This document shows, in pieces, positions 16,804 through 25,377 of a stretch of 49,237 nt of DNA. Origin of the DNA: Flavobacteriaceae bacterium (lineage in GTDB: Bacteria > Bacteroidota > Bacteroidia > Flavobacteriales > Flavobacteriaceae); contig JAIUMH010000005.1 of the NCBI GenBank assembly GCA_022565635.1, positions 1-49,237 of the forward strand, given 5' to 3'. The notes under the pieces were generated by a model, which saw only the letters and a list, made by a program, of their open reading frames with translations, had not been told where the DNA came from and ran no database searches. Each line of letters begins with the position of its first letter. Position 1 is the stretch's first letter. The translations under genes and the position numbers were made by a program.

Positions 16804-18696
16804 ATGGCAACTGGTAATATTAATGTTTCTGTAGAGAATATTTTTCCGTTAATTAAAAAATTTCTTTACAGTGACCATGAAATTTTCTTACGCGAGTTAA
16901 TATCAAACGCAACTGATGCAACTTTAAAATTAAAGCACTTAGCTAGGATTGGGGAAGCCAAGGTTGAAATTGGAAATCCTAAAATTGAGGTCAAAATCAA
17001 TAAAGAAAACAAAACACTTCATATTATTGATGAGGGAGTTGGTATGACCCAAGAAGAGGTAAAAAAATACATTAATGAAGTAGCTTTTTCTGGAGCTGAA
17101 GAATTTTTAGAAAAATACAAAGATAGCGATGCTAAAGATTCTGGTATCATTGGCCATTTTGGATTAGGCTTTTATTCTGCTTTTATGGTGGCTAATAAGG
17201 TAGAAATCTTTACAAAATCCTGGAAAGATGAACCTGCGGCACATTGGACTTGCGAAGGAACTACCGAATTTTCTTTAGAAGAGCATGATAGAAAAGAGCG
17301 TGGAACTGAAATTGTACTCCATATCAATGATGACGAGGAAGAGTTTTTAGAGGAATCTAAAATCACTGAACTTTTAGTTAAGTACAATAAGTTCATGCCT
17401 ATTCCAATTAAATTTGGCACGAAAGAAAAGGAGCTTCCAAAAGCGGAAGATGCTAAGGAAGACGAAGAACCTAAAAAAGTAACCGTTGACAATATCATCA
17501 ACAACCCTAATCCAGCTTGGACAAAGCAACCTACCGATTTAGAGGATAAAGATTACAAGGATTTTTATAGAGAGATGTACCCAATGCAGTTTGAAGATCC
17601 TTTATTTCATATTCATTTAAATGTTGATTATCCTTTCAATCTAACTGGAATTTTATACTTTCCTAAGATGACTAAGGATATGAGTATCCAAAAAGATAAA
17701 ATTCAACTTTATCAAAATCAAGTTTTTGTTACCGATAACGTAGAAGGTATTGTGCCCGAATTTTTAACCATGTTACGTGGGGTTATAGATTCTCCAGACA
17801 TTCCTTTAAATGTTTCTCGTTCTTACCTTCAAGCGGATGGAGCTGTAAAGAAAATATCCAATTATATCACTAAAAAAGTAGCCGATAAATTAAAATCGAT
17901 CTTCAAAAATAGCAGAGAAGATTTTGAGAGTAAATGGAATGACATTAAAGTGGTGATTGAGTATGGAATGCTCACGGATGAAAAATTCTTTGAAAAGGCT
18001 GACAAATTTGCACTTTACCCAACCACAGAAAACAAGTTTTACACGTATAATGAATTGGTAGAGCAAATCAAAGACAAGCAAACTGACAAGAACGATAAGT
18101 TGGTTGTACTTTATGCATCTGATGCAGAAGAACAACATAGCTACATTCAAACTGCTAAAGAAAAAGGATACGAAGTGCTTCTATTAGATTCTCCTATTGT
18201 TTCTCATTTAATTCAGAAAATTGAAACCGCTAAAGAAAACAAAGTTTCATTTGTTCGTGTAGATAGTGACCATATTGACAACTTGATTAGCAAAGATGAG
18301 GAGGTAATTTCAAAACTTTCAGACGAAGAAAAAGAACAATTAAAAGAAACTTTTGAAAAGTATATTACCAAAGAGAAATATACCGTTCAAATGGAAGCTA
18401 TGGATTCTAAAGCTGCACCGCTTATGATTACCGAGCCAGAATTTATGCGAAGAATGAAAGAAATGCAACAAACTGGCGGTGGCGGTATGTTTGGCATGGG
18501 AAATATGCCAGAAATGTACAATCTAATTGTCAATTCTAATCATGAAATGATGGCTGAGATTTTAGCCGCAAATGATGAGGCTAAAAAAGAAGATGTGATT
18601 AAACAATCTTTAGATTTAGCGCTACTTTCTAAAGGACTTTTAAAAGGTGAAGCACTTACTAAGTTCATTAACAGAAGTTATTCATTAATTAAATAA
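16804..18696 (+). CDS. htpG: Chaperone protein HtpG (Hsp90)
   Basis: This 630-residue Hsp90-family ATPase chaperone is full-length. The N-terminal GHKL ATP site has LRELISNATDA near residue 27, IIDEGVGMT near residue 75 and GHFGLGFYSAFMV near residue 119. The middle domain holds FPKMTKD and LNVSRSYLQADG, with the catalytic arginine in the latter. The C-terminal dimerisation domain carries a glycine/methionine-rich patch, TGGGGMFGMGNMPEM, near residues 559-573. The gene is divergent from the TetR-type regulator and ends in a hairpin shared with the polyferredoxin gene. A TTG with TAATTTG lies upstream but is one base short of the consensus, and no heat-shock element is recognised. Confidence 0.97.
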   Translation: MATGNINVSVENIFPLIKKFLYSDHEIFLRELISNATDATLKLKHLARIGEAKVEIGNPKIEVKINKENKTLHIIDEGVGMTQEEVKKYINEVAFSGAEEFLEKYKDSDAKDSGIIGHFGLGFYSAFMVANKVEIFTKSWKDEPAAHWTCEGTTEFSLEEHDRKERGTEIVLHINDDEEEFLEESKITELLVKYNKFMPIPIKFGTKEKELPKAEDAKEDEEPKKVTVDNIINNPNPAWTKQPTDLEDKDYKDFYREMYPMQFEDPLFHIHLNVDYPFNLTGILYFPKMTKDMSIQKDKIQLYQNQVFVTDNVEGIVPEFLTMLRGVIDSPDIPLNVSRSYLQADGAVKKISNYITKKVADKLKSIFKNSREDFESKWNDIKVVIEYGMLTDEKFFEKADKFALYPTTENKFYTYNELVEQIKDKQTDKNDKLVVLYASDAEEQHSYIQTAKEKGYEVLLLDSPIVSHLIQKIETAKENKVSFVRVDSDHIDNLISKDEEVISKLSDEEKEQLKETFEKYITKEKYTVQMEAMDSKAAPLMITEPEFMRRMKEMQQTGGGGMFGMGNMPEMYNLIVNSNHEMMAEILAANDEAKKEDVIKQSLDLALLSKGLLKGEALTKFINRSYSLIK

Positions 18697-18721
18697 TCAA
18701 GTACGCATAATCTTAATTATC

Positions 18722-18755
18722 AAACTCCTTCAGTTTTTTTAAATTGAAGGAGTTT
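18722..18755. terminator. Bidirectional hairpin terminator
   Basis: AAACTCCTTCA pairs with TGAAGGAGTTT around a T/A-rich loop between the convergent htpG and polyferredoxin genes. The stop codon of the latter lies directly beside it. Confidence 0.75.
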
Positions 18756-18756
18756 A

Positions 18757-20337
18757 TTATTTCGTATAATCATGAAGGTTTAGCTCATTTCCTAATAAAA
18801 TTTCATTTTCATTTAATCGGTTTTTATGATTATCATTCTCTAATTTGAGTACTCCTCGTGGACAAACTGAAGCACAAATACCACAACCCACACAGGAAGA
18901 GCGAACTATATTTTCTCCTTTTTGAGCATACGCCCTCACATCTATTCCCATTTCACAATATACTGAGCAGTTACCACAAGAAATGCATTGTCCGCCATTG
19001 GTGGTAATTCTAAACTTGGAGAAAAGTCGCTGTTGGAAGCCTAAAATAGCGGCCATTGGGCAACCAAATCTACACCAAACTCGGTTGCCTAAAATGGGAT
19101 AAAATCCTGTACCAACAACCCCAGAAAATATACTACCAATCAAAAACCCATACGAAGCCCGAAGCGGTTCGGCTTCAATAAAAAACAAGTGATGCGTCCA
19201 TCCCAATAAATTTAAACTTACCAAAACAATAATAGCTAACAAAAATCCACCCCCTGCATATAGCGCATCTTTTTTAAAGGCGTTTCGCTTGTAAATCAAC
19301 ACCCAAGCATAGACAAGCACTAATAAAAATGTGCTTCCAATTAAAAAAATGGGTTTGGTGAGCCAATATTTATCTGCATCATAGCCTAAATAAGTTGAAA
19401 CCACCGCCATGGTCATCACCACTACAAAAACGGTAACTAAATGTACCATCCAGCGTTCTATTTTCCAGGCTTGTGTAGATTTATCACTCAAATGCCTAAA
19501 CTTATCTCCAGCGGTTTCGGCTAATCCACCACAGCCACAAACCCAAGAACAATACCAGCGTTTTCCGTATTTGTAAGTAAGTATGGGAGTAACGATCAAA
19601 ATAGACAACACGCCAAAAAGTAAGAGTCCAATACCTATGTTGCCAGCACTAATAAATTCATCTACTCGGTATTGTTCAAAATTATAATAATTTAAGGGCC
19701 ATATATTTTTAAGGTCATAATAAGGTAAAGCAAAAGAATCCGAATTTAACCGTGCCATGAACTCTGGAATTAAAAAGGCAAATCCCAATTGAAAAAACAT
19801 CACAGAAAAGGTTCTTAAGCGTTGGTATTTATTATGTCTATATTTCCAAATAAATTTTACGCCAAACAACAAAATAGCCAAAGTATAAAACACCCCATAA
19901 ACAAACCATTGGCTGGCTGGGTTACCGCTAAAAAGTTGACTCAAAGGATCAAATAAAGCAACTAAACCTGTATTTTTACCTGATTCACTTAAACCTAAAT
20001 AACTAGGATAAAAATACAATACCACATAAAAGCCCGTAAGAAAAATCCCTAAAGCATAGGCCCAAACACCTCTACTGGTTAAGGATTTAAAATAAACATG
20101 ATTATTCTTAATTCCAGGCAGTGTATTTTTATACATTTCTCTTGTATAACCAATCACCCCAAAACAAATTAAAATTAAAGAAGCAGAAAGCCAAAACACC
20201 AACTGATTTTCTATAAAATTAAAACTGGCTATTAAAGAGATAAACAAGCCTAAAAAGCCTAGAAACAAGAAAATCTTCTGTTGATTTGATAATTCTTCTG
20301 AGCTTCTTCCAGTAAAAGAAATATTTTCTGTTGCCAT
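18757..20337 (-). CDS. Membrane polyferredoxin (NapH/RdxA-like 4Fe-4S protein)
   Basis: This 526-residue protein has about ten hydrophobic segments and two classical [4Fe-4S] motifs near the C-terminus: CISCGNCSVYC and CVGCGICASVCP (about residues 449-490). Two further membrane-adjacent cysteine groups, CSWVCGCGG near residue 264 and CRFGCPM near residue 422, resemble the C-x3-C motifs of NapH/NosR/RdxA electron-transfer proteins. The predicted role is moving electrons between a quinol or cytoplasmic donor and a redox partner. It begins 2 bases after the stop of an FAD oxidoreductase gene, strongly suggesting a two-part redox unit. No nap, nos or cco-type genes are nearby, so its acceptor is unknown. 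Confidence 0.82.
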   Translation of the reverse strand: MATENISFTGRSSEELSNQQKIFLFLGFLGLFISLIASFNFIENQLVFWLSASLILICFGVIGYTREMYKNTLPGIKNNHVYFKSLTSRGVWAYALGIFLTGFYVVLYFYPSYLGLSESGKNTGLVALFDPLSQLFSGNPASQWFVYGVFYTLAILLFGVKFIWKYRHNKYQRLRTFSVMFFQLGFAFLIPEFMARLNSDSFALPYYDLKNIWPLNYYNFEQYRVDEFISAGNIGIGLLLFGVLSILIVTPILTYKYGKRWYCSWVCGCGGLAETAGDKFRHLSDKSTQAWKIERWMVHLVTVFVVVMTMAVVSTYLGYDADKYWLTKPIFLIGSTFLLVLVYAWVLIYKRNAFKKDALYAGGGFLLAIIVLVSLNLLGWTHHLFFIEAEPLRASYGFLIGSIFSGVVGTGFYPILGNRVWCRFGCPMAAILGFQQRLFSKFRITTNGGQCISCGNCSVYCEMGIDVRAYAQKGENIVRSSCVGCGICASVCPRGVLKLENDNHKNRLNENEILLGNELNLHDYTK

Positions 20338-20339
20338 AA

Positions 20340-21653
20340 TTAATGCGTTAATTTTCTATTCTCGTTCTTCCATTGATTCTTGATTTCTTGTTCATACGAA
20401 TCAAAAAATTCAGGATCAAAATTTGCTTGTTTTAAATATTCAATAACAAAACTTATTGTTTTACCAGCCTTTAAGCATTGGTCAAAAAACTCATGTCTTA
20501 AGCGAATACCAAACGAATTAATTCCAACAAACTCTTGTGTGGCTCTATTGTATTCAATTTCAATAGCTTTTTCTTCGGTTTCATGTTTCCAATAAAAATG
20601 GGCATTTCCTTCTTTTGGCGTAGGAAAAACCCAACCATAAGTCTGGTATTCAATATCAAAAAATTTAGCTGAGTTAAACCAATTTCCTGGGTTATATTTT
20701 TTTGGGTTTCCACAAAGGGTTTGCGCCAAAGTCTCCCCCATAATTCTTCCGGTGTACCAAACCGCTTCAATGGGCGGACGATTACCTAAGGAGTAATTTC
20801 GCTCTGCGCAATCACCAATGGCATAAATATTTTTGATGTTGGTTCTAAAATATTCATCCACCACTACACCTTTATTGGTAGTAATTTCAGAAGCTTTCAA
20901 AAATTCAATATTCGGTTTTACACCAGCAGTTAATCCTACAAAATCGCATGAAATTTCTTCTTGAGTTTCTTTGATAATTACAGACTTAGCTTTTCCAGCG
21001 CCATCAGTTTTAATAGCTTCTAAATGAACAGACAGACGCAAATCTATACCGTGTTTTTGAATATGCTTTGTAATTAATTCAGCACTGTGTTTGGGCAACA
21101 CATTATTCCAAAAATAAGGCTCTCTTACTAAAAAAGTGACCGGAATATTTCTGGTATGAAGCATTTCAGCCAATTCCACACCAATCAATCCACCTCCAAC
21201 AATTACGGCGCTTTTACAAGTTTCAGCATCGGTAGCAAATTCTTCTAGACGTTCTAAATCTTGTTTGGAATAAAGCCCTTGCACACCATTCAAATTTTCA
21301 CCTGGCCAACCCAATTTATTCGGAATAGAACCAGTAGCAATAACCAGTTGATCATAAATAAATTCCTGCTGATCTTGAAAAATAAGTTTGTTTTCTTCAG
21401 AATGAATAGCCACAACCCGGTTTTGAACAAGGTCAATTCGGTTTTTTTTCCAAAACGAATTTTCATAAGGCATTAAATGTTCCCACTTCATATGCCCCAT
21501 ATAAACATACATCAACGCAGTTCGTGAGAAAAAGTAGGGAGATTCATCAGAAATAAGACTAATTCTTTTATTCGAATTTTTTCTAATATGCCTAGCCAAA
21601 GTTACACCCGCAATGCCATTTCCAATAATTGCAATATGTTCTTGATTACTCAT
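20340..21653 (-). CDS. FAD/NAD(P)-dependent oxidoreductase, partner of the polyferredoxin
   Basis: This 437-residue pyridine-nucleotide flavoprotein has an N-terminal FAD site IIGNGIAGVTLA (residues 9-20), a central NAD(P) site VIVGGGLIGVELAE (near 150-163) and the second FAD motif NIYAIGDCAER near 274. No CxxC redox disulfide lies beside the first motif, so it is not a disulfide reductase; it is closer to NADH-dependent ferredoxin or nitrite-reductase-type flavoproteins. A C-terminal extension of about 120 residues has no recognised motif. No membrane segment is seen, so a cytoplasmic location is likely. It probably exchanges electrons with the membrane polyferredoxin encoded 2 bases downstream. 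Confidence 0.85.
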   Translation of the reverse strand: MSNQEHIAIIGNGIAGVTLARHIRKNSNKRISLISDESPYFFSRTALMYVYMGHMKWEHLMPYENSFWKKNRIDLVQNRVVAIHSEENKLIFQDQQEFIYDQLVIATGSIPNKLGWPGENLNGVQGLYSKQDLERLEEFATDAETCKSAVIVGGGLIGVELAEMLHTRNIPVTFLVREPYFWNNVLPKHSAELITKHIQKHGIDLRLSVHLEAIKTDGAGKAKSVIIKETQEEISCDFVGLTAGVKPNIEFLKASEITTNKGVVVDEYFRTNIKNIYAIGDCAERNYSLGNRPPIEAVWYTGRIMGETLAQTLCGNPKKYNPGNWFNSAKFFDIEYQTYGWVFPTPKEGNAHFYWKHETEEKAIEIEYNRATQEFVGINSFGIRLRHEFFDQCLKAGKTISFVIEYLKQANFDPEFFDSYEQEIKNQWKNENRKLTH

Positions 21654-21780
21654 AAGCTATAAATAATGGGCTAAGTTAATAAACTTCCAAAGAGCCTATC
21701 CATAAATTTTTCTCTTTTTTAAGCAAGATTCTCCAAGTCCATCAAAACCAACAAGCAGAGTTGAAATAATAATCAGAATT

Positions 21781-21925
21781 AGGGCGTTTAAACGGGCTGT
21801 TCGCTAAAGTTGGTTCACAAAAAACGGTTTTTATTAGGTTATGCCAAGAGCTTCTAAGGTCGCTTTGGCACGCCCATAAAAACACATTTTTTGCCCAACC
21901 AAGCTACCGCTACCATCCCTAACGC
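21781..21925. repeat. Dispersed intergenic repeat with internal hairpin
   Basis: The 342-base gap upstream of the flavoprotein gene has no gene but holds a structured, unusually GC-rich element. It starts AGGGCGTTTAAACGGGCTG and ends GCTACCATCCCTAACGC. Inside, TTTTTAT pairs with ATAAAAA and TGCCAA with TTGGCA to form a long stem (about 21828-21882). From memory, elements of the form GGGCGT...GGGCT.TCCGCT...CCGCT.CATCCCTAACGC are repeated between genes across Flavobacteriaceae. The rest of the gap (21654-21780 and 21926-21995) shows nothing recognisable. Confidence 0.55.
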
Positions 21926-21995
21926 GGGTTTAGGGGTAAGAATAATTGTATAGTATTTCAGGTAGTTATATACGGGTAAAACTTAATCGTTTTTA

Positions 21996-22898
21996 TTACA
22001 AAGCCTTTCTTTTTTGAGCAGGGTTTTTAGAAACCATAAAAACACCAACAAAAACTAAAACAGCGGCTGTGATTTTTAACAAATCAAGTTGATCTATGCC
22101 TGCATAAATAGCGTAAACTATGGCAATAACGGGTTGAAGATAAACAAACACTCCAATGGTGGATGCTGACAATTGTTTTAAAGCATAAATATTGAGTAAA
22201 TAGGTTAAAAAAGTAGTTCCTAAAACCACAAAAGCCATTCGCCATACCGCATCAAAGGGAAGACTTGACCACTCAACCGCGGTAAATTCTGAAAAACAAA
22301 TAGGCAGATTAATAATAGTTGCAATTAAAAACAAGTGCTTCATTAAAGTAATGGAAGAATATTTTTTGGTTAGTGGTCTGACTAAAATGAGATAAATTCC
22401 GTAAGAAGTAGCATTAATTAAAATTAGACTATTTCCTAAGGGAATATTGGGTGCGTCTGTGGTGATTTGCGGACCAAATAAGACTAAACTTATTGCGCCT
22501 AAAAGTCCTAAAATAGCTCCTGAGGCTTTTAACCAAGTAATTTTTTCACGGATTAAAACCGCCGACAAAATAAAAACAAGTATAGGTGAAATGGTAACAA
22601 TTACCGAAGAATTGATGGGTGTGGACAAACTCAATCCTTTAAAAAACATAAGCATGTTGATGACCATTCCAAAAACAGCCGATGCTATTAGTCGTTTCCA
22701 ATCTTTTTGATCTATTTTTTCAGAAGGAAAGAAAAAACTAATGATGAAGAAAAGTAAAAAAGCTCCAGAAACACGCAGCAATATCAGGCCAAATGGCTCA
22801 ATGTAGGTAGGCATTAAAGTTTTAGCAACGGTGTGATTAACTCCGTAAATACAAGTAGCTCCTAAGGCGGCTAATACAGCCCACCATCGCTTAGTCAT
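21996..22898 (-). CDS. EamA/DMT-family transporter
   Basis: This 300-residue inner-membrane protein has ten hydrophobic helices arranged as two five-helix EamA repeats (about residues 8-140 and 155-290). The N-terminus ALGATCIYGVNHTVAK and the end-of-repeat SVIVTISPILVFILSAVLIREKITWLKASGAILGLLGA show the family pattern. It is likely an exporter of amino acids or other metabolites; the substrate is unknown. The gene start overlaps the ArsC-like gene by 8 bases, so it is the last member of the oxidase assembly transcription unit, perhaps by chance rather than function. Confidence 0.88.
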   Translation of the reverse strand: MTKRWWAVLAALGATCIYGVNHTVAKTLMPTYIEPFGLILLRVSGAFLLFFIISFFFPSEKIDQKDWKRLIASAVFGMVINMLMFFKGLSLSTPINSSVIVTISPILVFILSAVLIREKITWLKASGAILGLLGAISLVLFGPQITTDAPNIPLGNSLILINATSYGIYLILVRPLTKKYSSITLMKHLFLIATIINLPICFSEFTAVEWSSLPFDAVWRMAFVVLGTTFLTYLLNIYALKQLSASTIGVFVYLQPVIAIVYAIYAGIDQLDLLKITAAVLVFVGVFMVSKNPAQKRKAL

Positions 22899-23241
22899 CT
22901 AAAAACTCTTTGAGCTGTGCTATGGTATTTTTGGCATTTCCAACAAAAATTTGATTTTCAAAAAGAAAAACTGGGCGTTTCAAAAAGGTGTAATGCTCTA
23001 AAAGTAAATTTTTGTAATCTTCTTCAGAAAGCTGTTTTGATTTTAAATCACGTTCCTTATACAATTGAGCTCGTTTGTTCAGCAAAGCTTCATAAGAATT
23101 TGTAAAGTTGTACATCAGAGATAATTCATCCGCTGAAATAGGATTCTTTTTAATATCGATAAGCTGATGTTCAGGAAGTTCAATTTCAGAAAGAATTCGT
23201 TTACATGTAGAGCAAGTTGACAAATAAAATACTTTTAGCAT
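22891..23241 (-). CDS. ArsC/Spx-family protein
   Basis: This 116-residue thioredoxin-fold protein of the ArsC family has CSTCK at residues 10-14 (FYLSTCSTCKRIL) and the conserved LKRPVFLFENQIFVGN near residues 87-102. The fold includes arsenate reductases, the transcription factor Spx and many uncharacterised members. The CxxC pair is Spx/YffB-like rather than the single CX5R cysteine of true arsenate reductase, so thiol-redox activity is more likely than arsenate detoxification. It sits between the DMT transporter (8-base overlap) and the small CxxC membrane protein (2-base gap) at the end of the oxidase assembly cluster. Confidence 0.85.
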   Translation of the reverse strand: MLKVFYLSTCSTCKRILSEIELPEHQLIDIKKNPISADELSLMYNFTNSYEALLNKRAQLYKERDLKSKQLSEEDYKNLLLEHYTFLKRPVFLFENQIFVGNAKNTIAQLKEFLDD

Positions 23242-23243
23242 AA

Positions 23244-23468
23244 TTATTTTTTTGAACTGTAATTTTTATAAATGTAATATCCTAAACCACCAACCAGTAA
23301 ATACGGGAAAGCCATTAAAAAGACAATTCCGTTGTTAATACCTTTTGCCGTTGATTTGTCTGCGTCAGATTCAAGCACTGCTCTACACATAGAACATTGA
23401 GCTTCTAAAAATTCTGGTATAAATAATAATACCAAGGTAAGGATTAAAAATTTCGACTTCAACTTCAT
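23244..23468 (-). CDS. Small exported membrane protein with CSMC motif
   Basis: This 74-residue protein has an N-terminal signal-like segment (residues 7-23), then QCSMCRAVLESD with Cys25 and Cys28 right after a likely cleavage point. A second hydrophobic segment lies near residues 48-66 before a basic tail. The CxxC would face the periplasm close to the membrane, suitable for copper handling or thiol redox. It lies between the DUF420/CtaM gene (12 bases) and the ArsC-like gene, inside the oxidase assembly cluster, so a role in oxidase maturation is inferred. I do not know a named family for it. Confidence 0.8.
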   Translation of the reverse strand: MKLKSKFLILTLVLLFIPEFLEAQCSMCRAVLESDADKSTAKGINNGIVFLMAFPYLLVGGLGYYIYKNYSSKK

Positions 23469-23480
23469 ACTTCATTAATT

Positions 23481-24017
23481 TTAATAATACGGCATCATAA
23501 ATACATAAACTAAAACACCAGTCACGGCAACATACATCCAAATAGGAAAGGTCCAACGAGCAATTTTTTTATGTTTCTCATATTGACCTGTAATACCTCG
23601 ATAAATAGTAAAGAGAACTAAAGGAATAATAATCCCTGAGAGTACAATATGAGTAACAAGAATAAAAAAGTAAAGGTTACGCAAAATTCCTTCACCTCCA
23701 TATGGCACAGGATCATGACTGATTTTTGAAATAACATAACTGACTAAAAATACTACGGATAAGCCAAAAGCTGTAAGCATAACGTTTTTATGCATCCGTT
23801 GGTCACCTTTTTTCACTAACCGATAACCAGTAAACAAAAGAACAACCGTTGCCGCATTGATTACAGCATGAAAAAAAGGGAAACTTCCTACATCTAGTCC
23901 AAGAAGATTAACTCTATTGTTAAGATTCATCAGAACAATAACCACTATAGGAACTATAACCGAAAGCGCTATTATTATTGGGATTGCAATTTTATCATTA
24001 ATTCGTTTAGCTTCCAT
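23481..24017 (-). CDS. DUF420 membrane protein, CtaM-like oxidase assembly factor
   Basis: This 178-residue protein has five hydrophobic helices and the DUF420 layout: FPFFHAVINAATVVLLFTGYRLVKKGDQRMHKNVMLTAF in residues 42-80, with conserved His residues, then FILVTHIVLSGIIIPLV and a final RWTFPIWMYVAVTGVLVYVFM. The family includes YozB/CtaM of Bacillus and CtaM of Staphylococcus, which are needed for active aa3-type oxidase. The start codon overlaps the SCO stop codon (TAATG), indicating tight coupling. The neighbours all concern cytochrome oxidase, which supports an assembly role. Confidence 0.85.
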   Translation of the reverse strand: MEAKRINDKIAIPIIIALSVIVPIVVIVLMNLNNRVNLLGLDVGSFPFFHAVINAATVVLLFTGYRLVKKGDQRMHKNVMLTAFGLSVVFLVSYVISKISHDPVPYGGEGILRNLYFFILVTHIVLSGIIIPLVLFTIYRGITGQYEKHKKIARWTFPIWMYVAVTGVLVYVFMMPYY

Positions 24018-24703
24018 TACAAAAGTTTTTTAATATCTTCAATTAATAAGCTTACTTGTTCTTCATCTCCAGGATTAGTAGTATTGCCATTCATAGGAAC
24101 AGAACCTTGGTAATACAAAATAGGGTTTCCTTGTTCATCATATCTTGAACGCAAATGCCCGTCTTTGTCAACTAAAGCAAAGAAGCCCGAGTGCTCAAAT
24201 CCGCCTGGAGCGTTAGGCTCTTCTGCCGCATAAGCGTTAAAACCATTTCTTGCAAGATTGTAAATTTTATCTCGGTCACCCGTAAGCATGTGCCAATGCG
24301 GATGCTTAATTCCGTATTTTTCTCTGTATTCTTTTAATACTTCTGGAGTATCATGTTCTGGGTTAATGGTAAACGATGCAATTCCAAAATTCATGTTGCC
24401 ATAAAATTCATTTTGTACCTCAACCAAATTCTCATTCATAATTGGGCAAATGGTAGGGCATGTTGCAAAGAAAAATTCAACCACGTACACTTTACCTTTA
24501 AAATCTTTCTGTGTTATGGTCTTGCCTTCATGATTTGTAAAACTAAAATCAGGAACTTTTCGTTTTACAAGTTCACCATTTTCATTTTCAACAGTAAGGT
24601 ATGCCAGTTCATTTTTAGCTGACCTACTCATGAATTCATTGATGGCCCATATACCAAAAATCAAAATTATAAACGAAATACCTATGTACGAATAATTTTT
24701 CAT
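24017..24703 (-). CDS. SCO1/SenC-family copper chaperone
   Basis: It delivers or reduces copper for the CuA site of cytochrome c oxidase. The 228-residue protein has an N-terminal membrane anchor (about residues 6-22) and a periplasmic thioredoxin-fold domain. The copper ligands are Cys82 and Cys86 in FFATCPTICPIMN and His171 in GFEHSGFF. It lies directly between a cysteine-less relative (5 bases upstream) and the DUF420/CtaM gene, which it overlaps by 1 base. Confidence 0.93.
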   Translation of the reverse strand: MKNYSYIGISFIILIFGIWAINEFMSRSAKNELAYLTVENENGELVKRKVPDFSFTNHEGKTITQKDFKGKVYVVEFFFATCPTICPIMNENLVEVQNEFYGNMNFGIASFTINPEHDTPEVLKEYREKYGIKHPHWHMLTGDRDKIYNLARNGFNAYAAEEPNAPGGFEHSGFFALVDKDGHLRSRYDEQGNPILYYQGSVPMNGNTTNPGDEEQVSLLIEDIKKLL

Positions 24704-24708
24704 AAACT

Positions 24709-25365
24709 TTATTCTAATGCTTCTTTTGTATACTTTTTAAGCTCAAGACGATATTCAGCTAAAATAACTTTTATATCATCTACCATTTTATTGTTTAGCT
24801 CTGCTACAGATTTAGTGTTATAGCTTTTCTTAACCCCTTCATCTTCGTCGTCTAAACGTCCACGAAGATTTCCTTTTTTATCAATAATAAAAGCTTCTGC
24901 AGAGGAGACTTGATCATCTAGCTGGTGTTTTGAATTTAAAACAGCATATTGTTTTTTAAGCTCATCTTCAGTAAGCACAATGATTTTCCAAGCAAATGCA
25001 TCAGAGGTTTTGTTGATTTCATCTATGAATTTTTTAGCTTCTTCAACTTGATTCTCAAGGATAAAACTGATTACTTGAAAATCATTAAACTCTCTGTTTT
25101 TATCATAAATTTTTTCTTTTAAGTTAAAAGCAAAAACCGACTTGGCTGAGACATCCCCGCCCAAAAAAGTTAATATATTGATTTTATCTTGTAGCTGAAC
25201 TTCATTATTAGTTATGGGGTCTGTTGCAGTATAAAGCACCAAAACATTTTCTTCTAAAACAGGAAGCCTACCAAAGTTATTTACCCCACTTGAAAAAAAA
25301 AGGTAAGCAACTAGGGGTAGTATGAATAGCACAGCTAATACTGTAAATTTTTTAAACTTTTTCAT
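24709..25365 (-). CDS. Cysteine-less SCO/thioredoxin-fold-like membrane-anchored protein
   Basis: This 218-residue protein has a hydrophobic anchor (residues 8-25) and then an apparent thioredoxin-like domain. KINILTFLGGDVSAKS aligns in position with the SCO region that normally carries CxxxC, and EAFIIDKKGNLRGRLDDED closely parallels FFALVDKDGHLRSRYDEQ of the adjacent SCO protein. There is no cysteine anywhere in the protein, so it cannot bind copper or do thiol chemistry as SCO does. It may have arisen by duplication of SCO and now act as a structural partner in oxidase assembly; this is inference. A perfect hairpin separates it from the upstream subunit IV gene. Confidence 0.75.
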   Translation of the reverse strand: MKKFKKFTVLAVLFILPLVAYLFFSSGVNNFGRLPVLEENVLVLYTATDPITNNEVQLQDKINILTFLGGDVSAKSVFAFNLKEKIYDKNREFNDFQVISFILENQVEEAKKFIDEINKTSDAFAWKIIVLTEDELKKQYAVLNSKHQLDDQVSSAEAFIIDKKGNLRGRLDDEDEGVKKSYNTKSVAELNNKMVDDIKVILAEYRLELKKYTKEALE

Positions 25366-25377
25366 AGTGCAAAAATA

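Noticed and set aside
17172-17504. 110-codon minus-strand frame inside htpG
   Set aside because: Shadow of a strongly conserved Hsp90 coding region; Ser-rich composition reflects the Glu/Lys codons of the true strand.
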